From JBOGJI01 sp050747865 (GTDB lineage Bacteria > Acidobacteriota > Thermoanaerobaculia > Multivoradales > JAHEKO01): a stretch of DNA of 6,761 bases. Under the pieces are notes generated by a model. The model did no database searches. It was not told the DNA's origin and saw only the letters and a list, made by a program, of their open reading frames with translations. Shown here one piece after another: positions 1 through 5,254 of the stretch (positions within the stretch are counted from its first letter, which is position 1; the number at the start of each line of letters is the position of its first letter). Where the stretch lies: positions 1 to 6,761 of the forward strand of contig JBOGJI010000193.1 in the NCBI GenBank assembly GCA_050747865.1, read 5' to 3'. The translations under genes were made by a program, and so were the position numbers.

Positions 1-697
1 TGAGCAGCGCTCGTGCACGCGGCGTCAGCTCGCCACCGGCCCGGCCCGTTGTCTGTCGTGTCAGCAGCCCTCGCCGCCTCGCCCGGTGGAGAGCCTGGCG
101 CAGGGCGTCCGCGGTCATCCCTCGCTCGGCCGCCACGTCGGCGACAGGAGAGCGGCTGCCGGATTCGCATGCCTTCAGGTACGCGTCCGCGAGCCGCGCG
201 TAGTCCTCGTCAGGCCAGCCCTTCGGCCCGCGCCGCGGGCGCTTGGGCTTCACCTCGGGGTCGAAGCCTCGGCTGCCGAAGTAGAGATCGAACAGCGTCG
301 TCTCCTGCTTGACCTCGCCGTCCTTTCCCTCGAACACCACCGGCAGCGACCAGACGGCGCTATCGCGCGCTTGCCGCAGTGCCCGCGGGAAGTACTCGTA
401 GATGTGCCTGCCGACGACCAGCTCGTCCTTGAGTAGGCCGGCCGTCAGCCCGTCCCCTGGTGGCTCGTGATGGCCCAGCGGCTCACCGTCGGGGCGGAAG
501 TGGACCACAACGGGCCGGCCCTCGGCGTCCGGCGGCGGTGTCGGCACGACTCGAAGCTCAGCCACGACCGGGCGGCCGTCTCGCGGCAGCATCCGATAGC
601 AGGCCGTCCACCCTCCCTTGAGCGGGAGGCAGAACCACAACGCGCCACTCTCCCTATCCGGGGTGCTGAGCGTGAATCTGAGTAGCGGTCGAGCCAT
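1..697 (-). CDS. Unknown two-part protein with C-terminal HTH-like segment (3' end beyond window)
   Basis: Open reading frame from ATG at 697 to the left edge, 232 codons visible with no stop, so the C-terminus is missing. Codon third positions are strongly G/C, as expected for a real gene in this DNA. Residues 1-140 look like a mixed alpha/beta domain I do not recognise (RESGALWFCLPLKGGW near 15-30, HIYEYFPRALRQARD near 98-112). A basic, proline-rich linker follows (PKRPRRGPKGWP, about 151-162). Residues 163-212 look like a helix-turn-helix: an ADVAAERGMTADALRQALHRARRRGLL stretch in two parts, around 186-212. The end, GGELTPRARALL, resembles tails I recall from uncharacterised actinobacterial proteins. 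It is transcribed away from the XRE gene at 802 across a shared control region and appears leaderless. A DNA-binding role is inferred from the C-terminus only; the function is unknown. Confidence 0.8.
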   Translation of the reverse strand, partial: MARPLLRFTLSTPDRESGALWFCLPLKGGWTACYRMLPRDGRPVVAELRVVPTPPPDAEGRPVVVHFRPDGEPLGHHEPPGDGLTAGLLKDELVVGRHIYEYFPRALRQARDSAVWSLPVVFEGKDGEVKQETTLFDLYFGSRGFDPEVKPKRPRRGPKGWPDEDYARLADAYLKACESGSRSPVADVAAERGMTADALRQALHRARRRGLLTRQTTGRAGGELTPRARALL

Positions 698-703
698 GTG
701 CAG

Positions 704-718
704 GATTGTACCACAATC
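704..718. promoter_or_regulatory. 15-bp dyad (operator candidate) over the minus-strand -10 box
   Basis: GATTGT-ACC-ACAATC is a perfect 6-bp inverted repeat with a 3-bp centre. It contains most of the minus-strand -10 box (705-710), so a bound regulator would block that promoter. The XRE-type protein encoded at 802 is the obvious candidate ligand, but this is inference. Confidence 0.5.
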
Positions 719-733
719 GAACCGCAGGGCCAA
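705..733 (-). promoter_or_regulatory. Leaderless promoter for the minus-strand gene
   Basis: Read on the minus strand, a -35-like TTGGCC (728-733) lies 17 nt from TACAAT (705-710), a 5/6 match to the -10 consensus. Only 7 nt (CCTGCAC) separate the -10 from the ATG at 697, so transcription would begin at or next to the start codon. No Shine-Dalgarno sequence precedes the ATG, which fits a leaderless mRNA. The -10 is convincing; the -35 is weak (4/6). Confidence 0.6.
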
Positions 734-774
734 GCGTTGTCGGTATCGGTGTTTGTGGACCCAATAGACAACGC
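734..774. repeat. 8-bp inverted repeat between the two divergent -35 boxes
   Basis: Arms GCGTTGTC (734-741) and GACAACGC (767-774) are perfect complements separated by 25 bp, with centres 33 bp apart, about three helical turns. The left arm abuts the minus-strand -35 (728-733) and the right arm overlaps the plus-strand -35 (765-770). The position suits a paired operator controlling both promoters. A stem in RNA is unlikely to matter because both transcripts appear to start outside it. Confidence 0.45.
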
Positions 775-794
775 CGGGAACCCTCGCCGATAAT
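765..794 (+). promoter_or_regulatory. Leaderless promoter for the main plus-strand operon
   Basis: TAGACA (765-770; 5/6 to TTGACA) and GATAAT (789-794; 5/6 to TATAAT) are separated by 18 bp. Exactly 7 nt (GTGCCCG) lie between the -10 and the ATG at 802, the same spacing as in the divergent promoter. This argues for a leaderless mRNA starting at about 801-802. It also rules out the in-frame ATG at 793, which lies inside the -10 box. Confidence 0.65.
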
Positions 795-801
795 GTGCCC
801 G

Positions 802-1032
802 ATGGACACCGACAAGCTGCTCGCCAACGCTCGCGCGCGCCGCACACTGCGCGAAGTGCCGGAGCTGGCTCGCTCGCTGCGGCTGCAATCGAGCCTGACG
901 CTGCATGAGATAGGCGACGCGCTTGGCGTCACCTACGCGGCCGTCCAACGCTGGGAAACCGGGCAACGTGTCCCGCGGGGCGACACCGCGCGCCGGTATC
1001 TCGAACTCCTGCACAAGGCGGCCTCGACATGA
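802..1032 (+). CDS. XRE-family helix-turn-helix regulator
   Basis: A 76-aa protein. Residues 30-59 form a clear XRE-type HTH: SLTLHEIGDALGV (first helices), then TYAAVQRWETGQRVPRG, with the family's typical WExG after the recognition helix. A short helix (residues 62-72) ends the protein. No second domain is present, so it is close to a minimal DNA-binding unit. The start at 802 is chosen because the -10 box GATAAT ends 7 nt upstream; an in-frame ATG at 793 falls inside that box. It heads the plus-strand operon, faces the divergent gene at 697, and overlaps the next gene by 4 nt (ATGA). The likely role is repressor or regulator of the divergent switch, inferred from position and fold. Confidence 0.85.
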   Translation: MDTDKLLANARARRTLREVPELARSLRLQSSLTLHEIGDALGVTYAAVQRWETGQRVPRGDTARRYLELLHKAAST

Positions 1033-1235
1033 AGCCCGTGGCCACGCGGCTCCCGCGGCTGCTTAGCGTGCGTGCCATCGCGGAGCAGACGACGCTCCCC
1101 CTGTCCAGCATCTACGACTTGATCTCCCGCGGCGAACTGCCCGCCCTGCGACTCGGCGAAAAGGGGCGCGGTGTGCGCGTGTGCGAGCAGGACGTGCTGG
1201 GGCTGCTCGTCCGCCGACGGGAGTCGTCAACATGA
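1029..1235 (+). CDS. AlpA/excisionase-like MerR-type HTH protein
   Basis: A 68-aa protein matching the small winged-helix HTH_17/excisionase pattern: LLSVRAIAEQTTLPLSSIYDLI (about 11-32, split helices), then SRGELPALRLGEKGRGVRV (33-51), then a final helix EQDVLGLLVRR (53-63). SVxxIA...SxIYxLISRGELPAxRxG is the family signature. Such proteins act as excision directionality factors (Xis) or as AlpA-like transcription activators in PICI satellites and phiRv1-type elements. The ATG overlaps the upstream stop codon (ATGA), with a weak AAGGCGG 7 nt upstream. No integrase is visible in the window, so Xis and AlpA-like activator cannot be told apart. Confidence 0.8.
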   Translation: MKPVATRLPRLLSVRAIAEQTTLPLSSIYDLISRGELPALRLGEKGRGVRVCEQDVLGLLVRRRESST

Positions 1236-1450
1236 CGCGCCAACAGGATCGTGAACGGGAACGGTGCCCAAGCGACTGGCACTGCCGGCGCATCCCGCTA
1301 GAGCAGGCGGCGCTGTTCAAGGGGCGCTGCGGCCATAGCTGGACCGCGGATAGCGGCGGGTGGTTCGCCTGTCCCACCTGCGGAGACCATCACCTCGTGA
1401 GTTTCCACCAGCTCACCGATTTGCTCCCCGACGATCCGGAGAAGTCGTGA
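1232..1450 (+). CDS. Small zinc-knuckle protein of unknown function
   Basis: A 72-aa protein with Cys/His spacing that suggests one zinc site: C33-G-H35 and C47-P-T-C50-G, with C12, H17, C18 and H53-H54 as possible extra ligands. The basic N-terminus (TRQQDRERER) would suit nucleic-acid contact. Start at 1232 (ATGA overlap with the previous stop), preceded by GGGAG at 1219-1223. Similar small zinc proteins sit just upstream of primase genes in phages and mobile elements, but I do not recognise a named family. It could be an accessory of the primase-helicase next to it. Confidence 0.7.
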   Translation: MTRQQDRERERCPSDWHCRRIPLEQAALFKGRCGHSWTADSGGWFACPTCGDHHLVSFHQLTDLLPDDPEKS

Positions 1451-3609
1451 ACAGTCGGCCGCTAGTCCCGCGCGGGCTCGCCGAGCTGCCGCGTTGGGTA
1501 CTGTGGCGCCAGGAAGATCGCGGCGGGCGCGCCACGAAGGTCCCGCGACAGGCTCGCAATCCCGAGGCGCTCGCCAGCTCCACCGATCCCTCGTCCTGGG
1601 CGACTCTCGACGACGCGCTGGCCGCCCTGCCGTTCTCAGGATGCTCAGGCCTGGGAATCGTGCTCGGCGAAGGCTTGGGCGGCGTGGACCTCGATTCCTG
1701 CCGCAATCCCGACACCGGAGCGATCGCGCCCTGGGCGCAAGAGCTTCTCGACCGATTCGGAACGTACGCAGAGGTGAGCCCCAGCGGGACGGGAGTGAAA
1801 CTGTACGCGCTGGGCGCGCCCGCCGAGCTGCCGGCCTCGGTGATCCCGATGGACGCGGCGCCGATCAATGGCAAGAGAGCCGCTGCGGAGTGTTACGTCA
1901 ACGCGCGCTACTTTGCTTTCACCGGGCGACGACTGGACGGATGCCCGGCGGAGATCCGAGACTCTCGCGCCGCCTGGAATCTCGTGGTCAAAGACTTGCG
2001 CGAACGCGCCAACCGGAACGGTCAACGAGAGACGCGACGCTCCACGGAGCCGGCGGAGATCCCGCTACGGCGGGTGCTTGACGGAAAAGCTGGCCGGATA
2101 TGGCGCGAGGGCGCGGGCGACGGCGCCGACCGCTCACGCAATGATGCCGCGCTCGCGGCCACTCTCGGCGCCAAGGGGTTCGCCGACGCCGAGATCGAGG
2201 CCGCCCTGCGTGCCTACCCGCTCGGACAGATCGGTCAGGGGGTGCTCACCGGCCGCGACGCAGACAGACAGATCGGGCGCCTGCTCGGCATCGCCGCCGA
2301 GACGCGGAGCGCACGCGAGGAGGGTAAGACTCCGGATCCCGGCGGGGACCTCGCGGTTTCTGCCCGCGATTTCTACGCCTACATGCCGATGCACATGTAC
2401 ATCTACCGGCCGACGCGCGAGCTGTGGCCGGCAAGCTCCGTCAACGCCCGGGCCGCCGAGGTAGACGGGATGAAGCCGGCTCCGTGGATCGACCAGAACA
2501 GGCCGGTGGACCAGATGACGTGGGCGCCCGGCCTGCCGTTGCTGGTCCCGAATCGCCTAATCGCCGAAGGGGGATGGATCGACCATGCCGGTGCGCGAGT
2601 CTTCAATCGTTATCGCCCTCCGAAGATCGAGCCGGGCGACGCATCGAAGGCTGGCCCGTGGCTTGATCATGTCCGTCGTGTCTACCCCAACGACGCCTCG
2701 CACATCACCACGTGGCTGGCCCAGCGGGTGCAGCAGCCGGGCGTGAAGGTCAACCACGCGCTGGTGCTCGGTGGCGCGCAGGGGATCGGGAAAGACACCA
2801 TCTTAGAGCCGATACGCCACGCGGTTGGACCGTGGAATGTCGAAGATGTCTCGCCGGTCCAGTTGATGGGCCGGTTCAACGGCTTTCTGAAGTCCGTCAT
2901 CCTGCGCATCTCCGAGGCCCGCGACCTGGGCGGACTGAACCGGTTCAACTTCTACGACCACACCAAGGCCTATACGGCCGCGCCGCCCGAGGTGCTCCGC
3001 ATCGATGAGAACAACATCAGAGAGTACGCGATCCCGAACGTCTGCGGCGTGGTCATCACCACAAATCACAAGACCGACGGTATCTACCTGCCGGCCGACG
3101 ACCGGCGCCACTACGTAGCATGGTCAACCACCTCGCGCGATGAATTCGACGCGGAGTACTGGGACACACTCTACGGCTGGTACGAATCCGGCGGCCGCAG
3201 ACACGTCGCCGCGTACCTCCGCGAGTTCGACCTGAGCGAGTTCAATCCCAAGGCGCCGCCGCCGGCGACGCCCGCCTTCCTCGACATCGTAGATGCCAAC
3301 CGGGCGCCGGAGGATGCCGAGCTCGCCGACGCCCTCGACGCTCTTGCCAATCCAGACGTGACGACGCTCGCCGAGGTCGCTTCCAAGGCAGTGCCGAGCT
3401 TCGCGGAATGGCTGACCGACCGAAGGAACAACAGGCAGGTGCCACACAGAATGGAGTCGTCCGGCTACGTGGCAGTGCGCAACTCCGCCAACAAAACCGA
3501 CGGGAGGTGGAAGGTCGGCGCCCGCCGCCATGTGATCTACGCCCGTCGCGACCTCTCCCTGAGGGACCAGCTCGCCGCGGCCCAGCGTTTCGTGGAGGGA
3601 GCGAAATGA
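1447..3609 (+). CDS. Phage/satellite primase-helicase (NrS-1-like primase-polymerase plus DUF5906-type helicase)
   Basis: A 720-aa replication protein. The GTG at 1447 is chosen because it overlaps the previous stop (GTGA) with GGAGAAG just upstream; the open frame extends to an ATG at 1360 but that would run deep into the preceding gene. Residues 1-170 resemble the N-terminal domain of NrS-1-type primase-polymerases: GVDLDS with candidate metal-binding D81 and D83, EVSPSGTGVKLYALG (109-123), and YVNARYFAFTG (150-160). Residues about 215-280 are a helical linker. The C-terminal half is an SF3-like AAA+ helicase: Walker A GGAQGIGKDT (442-451, K449), Walker B-like SVILRISEA (483-491, E490), sensor ITTNHK with N540, and DDRRHY with R553/R554 as arginine-finger candidates. 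It would prime and unwind the element's DNA. Primer synthesis versus initiator-helicase activity cannot be separated from sequence alone. Confidence 0.9.
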   Translation: MNSRPLVPRGLAELPRWVLWRQEDRGGRATKVPRQARNPEALASSTDPSSWATLDDALAALPFSGCSGLGIVLGEGLGGVDLDSCRNPDTGAIAPWAQELLDRFGTYAEVSPSGTGVKLYALGAPAELPASVIPMDAAPINGKRAAAECYVNARYFAFTGRRLDGCPAEIRDSRAAWNLVVKDLRERANRNGQRETRRSTEPAEIPLRRVLDGKAGRIWREGAGDGADRSRNDAALAATLGAKGFADAEIEAALRAYPLGQIGQGVLTGRDADRQIGRLLGIAAETRSAREEGKTPDPGGDLAVSARDFYAYMPMHMYIYRPTRELWPASSVNARAAEVDGMKPAPWIDQNRPVDQMTWAPGLPLLVPNRLIAEGGWIDHAGARVFNRYRPPKIEPGDASKAGPWLDHVRRVYPNDASHITTWLAQRVQQPGVKVNHALVLGGAQGIGKDTILEPIRHAVGPWNVEDVSPVQLMGRFNGFLKSVILRISEARDLGGLNRFNFYDHTKAYTAAPPEVLRIDENNIREYAIPNVCGVVITTNHKTDGIYLPADDRRHYVAWSTTSRDEFDAEYWDTLYGWYESGGRRHVAAYLREFDLSEFNPKAPPPATPAFLDIVDANRAPEDAELADALDALANPDVTTLAEVASKAVPSFAEWLTDRRNNRQVPHRMESSGYVAVRNSANKTDGRWKVGARRHVIYARRDLSLRDQLAAAQRFVEGAK
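3594..3600 (+). promoter_or_regulatory. Strong ribosome binding site for the 56-aa gene
   Basis: GGAGGGA ends 5 nt before the ATG at 3606, inside the last codons of the primase gene. It is among the best Shine-Dalgarno matches in the operon and is the main argument that the short frame at 3606 is translated. Confidence 0.6.
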
Positions 3610-3776
3610 GGGTCCCGGTACGCGAAAACCGCGTAGTACGCGGTCGCACACCCGCAGCTATAGAAGGTACGCGCGCGCGTTCTCGCATCCAGAAACGGTG
3701 TACAGGCTCTGTAGAGGGGGATGCTGGACCGCGTACTTCGCGGACTTCGTGGCCGGCTAGGGAGCGCGCGGCATGA
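3606..3776 (+). CDS. Small basic protein, unknown function
   Basis: A 56-aa frame overlapping the primase stop (ATGA at 3606) and the next start (ATGA at 3773), so it fits the 4-nt overlap pattern of every other junction here. It has a strong Shine-Dalgarno sequence, GGAGGGA. The product is Arg-rich (VPVRENRVVRGRTP near the start, SWPARERAA at the end) with no recognisable domain. Against it: codon third positions are less G/C-biased than in neighbours, and the DNA is crowded with palindromic TACGCG motifs. The segment may serve mainly as a DNA site with incidental coding. Confidence 0.5.
   Translation: MRVPVRENRVVRGRTPAAIEGTRARSRIQKRCTGSVEGDAGPRTSRTSWPARERAA
3619..3752. repeat. Cluster of palindromic TACGCG/CGCGTA motifs (origin or operator candidate)
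   Basis: Five copies of TACGCG or its complement occur in about 120 bp: 3619-3624 (+), 3630-3635 (-), 3637-3642 (+), 3668-3673 (+), 3730-3735 (-). CCGCGTA-G-TACGCGG (3629-3643) is a perfect 7-bp dyad. A near copy, CCGCGTA-C-TTCGCGG, lies exactly 100 bp on (3729-3743). ACGCGCGCGCGT (3669-3680) is a perfect 12-bp palindrome. ACTTCGCGG/ACTTCGTGG (3735-3752) is a tandem 9-mer. The cluster directly follows the primase-helicase gene, where satellite origins or initiator sites are often found. That role is inference. Confidence 0.45.
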
Positions 3777-4012
3777 CGCCGCGGGTGGTGCTCGAGTTCG
3801 AGGTGCTCCCCGATGAGCGCTACGGCGACGTGCCCGGAGACGTGCGGCTGCGCCGGCTCCTCAAGACAGCCTTGCGCCGGCTGGGGCTGCGGTGCGTCGC
3901 GATGCGACAAATTGCCGCATCTCGCCCGGATTCTGACCCACGCGGCCACCGCCCACGGCCGACAGCCACTGGCAGGGAAAGTCCAGGGACGGTGGTCGAG
4001 GAAAGCCAATGA
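3773..4012 (+). CDS. Small phage-type protein, unknown function
   Basis: A 79-aa protein. The first 46 residues look structured: a beta strand (PRVVLEFEVLPD), then a basic amphipathic helix (VRLRRLLKTALRRLGLRC, about 24-41). The remainder is disordered and rich in Arg, Pro, Ser and Thr. AGGGAG (3759-3764) lies 8 nt before the ATG, and the gene overlaps both neighbours by 4 nt. Short proteins with an RLRRLLK-ALRR-GLRC helix are familiar to me from actinobacterial prophage-like regions but have no assigned role. Nucleic-acid contact through the basic helix is a guess. Confidence 0.65.
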   Translation: MTPRVVLEFEVLPDERYGDVPGDVRLRRLLKTALRRLGLRCVAMRQIAASRPDSDPRGHRPRPTATGRESPGTVVEESQ

Positions 4013-4464
4013 CTACGGGCCTTCCCAAGGGGGCACCGGATTTCATATCCGACGCGCCCGCCCGCTCTACGCCGACCGCAGAACTCATACCGGCTGGCCG
4101 TGACCCCGTCAGCGGGCAGTTCGTCGCCGGCAACATGGCTTCGCTACGCCACGGCGCCCGCTCAGAGCGGCTTCAGCGCCGAATCGAGGCAGAGGCGGTC
4201 GAGGCCCTCGCGTCACGCCGGCTGGCGATCCGGCAGGACCTCGGCGATCAGCTCTCCGTCATCGCTGCCGACGTCGTAGACCGATACGTGACGGCTACGG
4301 CGTTGCTCGACTGGATGGAGCGCCGGCTGCTGGAGGGCGGCGTGTTGACGGGAAAGGGTAAGCGGAAGGCGGTCCACGCCGCCTACTTGCAACAGCTCGA
4401 CCGAGTGGTCCGCCTAGCTAGCCTGCTCGGTCTCGACCGCGAGCCGCGGGAGGCTGGCCCATGA
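4009..4464 (+). CDS. Small-terminase-like phage protein (tentative)
   Basis: A 151-aa protein. After a disordered N-terminus comes RDPVSGQFVAGNMASLRHGARSE in two parts (about 31-53), a G(N)xxSLxHGxRS motif common near the start of phage proteins annotated as small terminase or HTH proteins. Long helices follow (about 55-110), then GVLTGKGKRKAVHAAYLQQLDRV (111-133) and a closing LASLLGLDRE. The layout, with a basic entry segment, a helical core and an LxLLGL tail, resembles small terminase subunits, which select DNA for packaging. Its position between replication genes and a prohead protease fits that in phiRv1-like and PICI-like elements. GAGGAAA precedes the ATG, which overlaps the previous stop. 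No large terminase gene is visible. The call is by resemblance only. Confidence 0.55.
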   Translation: MTTGLPKGAPDFISDAPARSTPTAELIPAGRDPVSGQFVAGNMASLRHGARSERLQRRIEAEAVEALASRRLAIRQDLGDQLSVIAADVVDRYVTATALLDWMERRLLEGGVLTGKGKRKAVHAAYLQQLDRVVRLASLLGLDREPREAGP

Positions 4465-4892
4465 CACGCCGCCTGCCGCGCACCGGTCGATGGTTCGATC
4501 GACCGGCTTGGCGCGCGCGGTACGACCCGCCAGCCAGAGGTCTGTACCGCTGGCGAGTCGCTGTCCCGGTTCCGGACTGGGCGAAGCCGCTCGCGTCTGG
4601 CGAGATCGGCGTCCTTAGCGTGGTGCGGTTCCGCAAGTCGGAGCCGCAGGAGGACGCGCCGGGAACGTTGACGGCCGCGGACGTCCGCACCGGGGCGAGG
4701 CGCAGGTGGAAGCGCGAGATGAAGCGCCAGCCGGTCGAGCCGGAAGGGCCGCGGCAGCTAATCGGCGGCACGGATACTGAGCCGCCGCTTGCGACTGTCG
4801 AGGAAATCTACAACGGCCGGCCCCGGCAGCTCCCGCAGCGCGAGGGTAGTGGGTGGTGGTATCCCGGAAGGTCTGGTCGCTGCCGGTGGTGA
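4461..4892 (+). CDS. Unknown basic protein, last gene of the coupled operon
   Basis: A 143-aa protein starting at an ATGA overlap, with GGGAGG about 6-7 nt upstream. The N-terminus is aromatic and basic (TGRWFDRPAWRARYDPPARG, about 8-27), followed by a short hydrophobic strand (WRVAVPVPDWA) and GEIGVLSVVRFRKSEP. The rest is charged and low in complexity, ending GWWYPGRSGRCRW. There is no recognisable domain, signal peptide or membrane segment. It may be a packaging or head-associated accessory because it sits between a small-terminase-like gene and the protease block, but the sequence does not show this. Confidence 0.6.
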   Translation: MTRRLPRTGRWFDRPAWRARYDPPARGLYRWRVAVPVPDWAKPLASGEIGVLSVVRFRKSEPQEDAPGTLTAADVRTGARRRWKREMKRQPVEPEGPRQLIGGTDTEPPLATVEEIYNGRPRQLPQREGSGWWYPGRSGRCRW

Positions 4893-4984
4893 CGATGATG
4901 GTCGAGGATGGAGGAGTCGAGCACCTGGTCGCACGGACAGTTTGAAATGGTAATGGAAATGGAAACCAATGGAGGTCGAGGACG
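4893..4984 (+). promoter_or_regulatory. AT-rich leader with tandem hexamers and RBS before the protease block
   Basis: This 92-nt gap is the only real break in the plus-strand cluster. It holds AAATGG-TAATGG-AAATGG (4945-4962), then AAACCAATGG (4963-4972), an AT-rich patch that stands out in this high-GC DNA. GGAGG (4971-4975) lies 9 nt before the ATG at 4985 and is the likely ribosome binding site. TTGAAA (4942-4947) resembles a -35, but no good -10 is spaced correctly. A separate promoter for the two downstream genes is therefore possible but not shown. Confidence 0.4.
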
Positions 4985-5254
4985 ATGCTTAGCATAAAAG
5001 AGTTTGAGGACAAGTCGAATGCGTCGGAGCTACTGACCGCCGCCGAGCGCGAAGCGCTGCGGGTCGCGCGAGCCAACGTGGCGCTGACGGCCGACGTGCT
5101 GGCGACCGCGCGCGAGCAGCGAGCGCCCGCGCTACCGCTCGCGAAGGCTCGCGACGCCGCGTACATCGCACGCCGCGAGTTCGAAACGTTGCGCAAGAGC
5201 CTGCGCGATGCCGCGCGTGAGCGCATGCTCCCCCCAGAGCTGAGGGCGAGCTGA
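4985..5254 (+). CDS. Small helical protein upstream of the protease, unknown function
   Basis: An 89-aa protein, almost entirely helical by composition. Ala, Arg, Glu and Leu-rich stretches such as TAAEREALRVARANVALTAD (18-37) and YIARREFETLRKSLRDAARE (60-79) suggest one or two amphipathic or coiled-coil helices. GGAGG lies 9 nt upstream. Its TGA shares one base with the ATG of the protease gene (TGATG), so the two are probably co-translated. The position before a prohead protease suggests a head, scaffold-like or chaperone role, but no family match is evident to me. Confidence 0.75.
   Translation: MLSIKEFEDKSNASELLTAAEREALRVARANVALTADVLATAREQRAPALPLAKARDAAYIARREFETLRKSLRDAARERMLPPELRAS

Noticed and set aside
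793..795. ATG as start of the XRE gene
   Set aside because: The ATG lies inside the -10 box GATAAT (789-794). The ATG at 802 sits 7 nt after the box and fits a leaderless start.
445..1014. 189-codon open frame on the minus strand
   Set aside because: Crosses the divergent promoters and overlaps the real minus-strand gene in another frame and the XRE gene on the other strand.
1360..1446. N-terminal extension of the primase gene to ATG at 1360
   Set aside because: It would overlap the zinc-knuckle gene by 91 nt, and the added residues resemble no primase. GTG at 1447 matches the overlap pattern and has an upstream GGAGAAG.
3242..4009. 255-codon open frame on the minus strand
   Set aside because: Antisense to the helicase C-terminus and small genes; Arg/Pro-rich with no domain.
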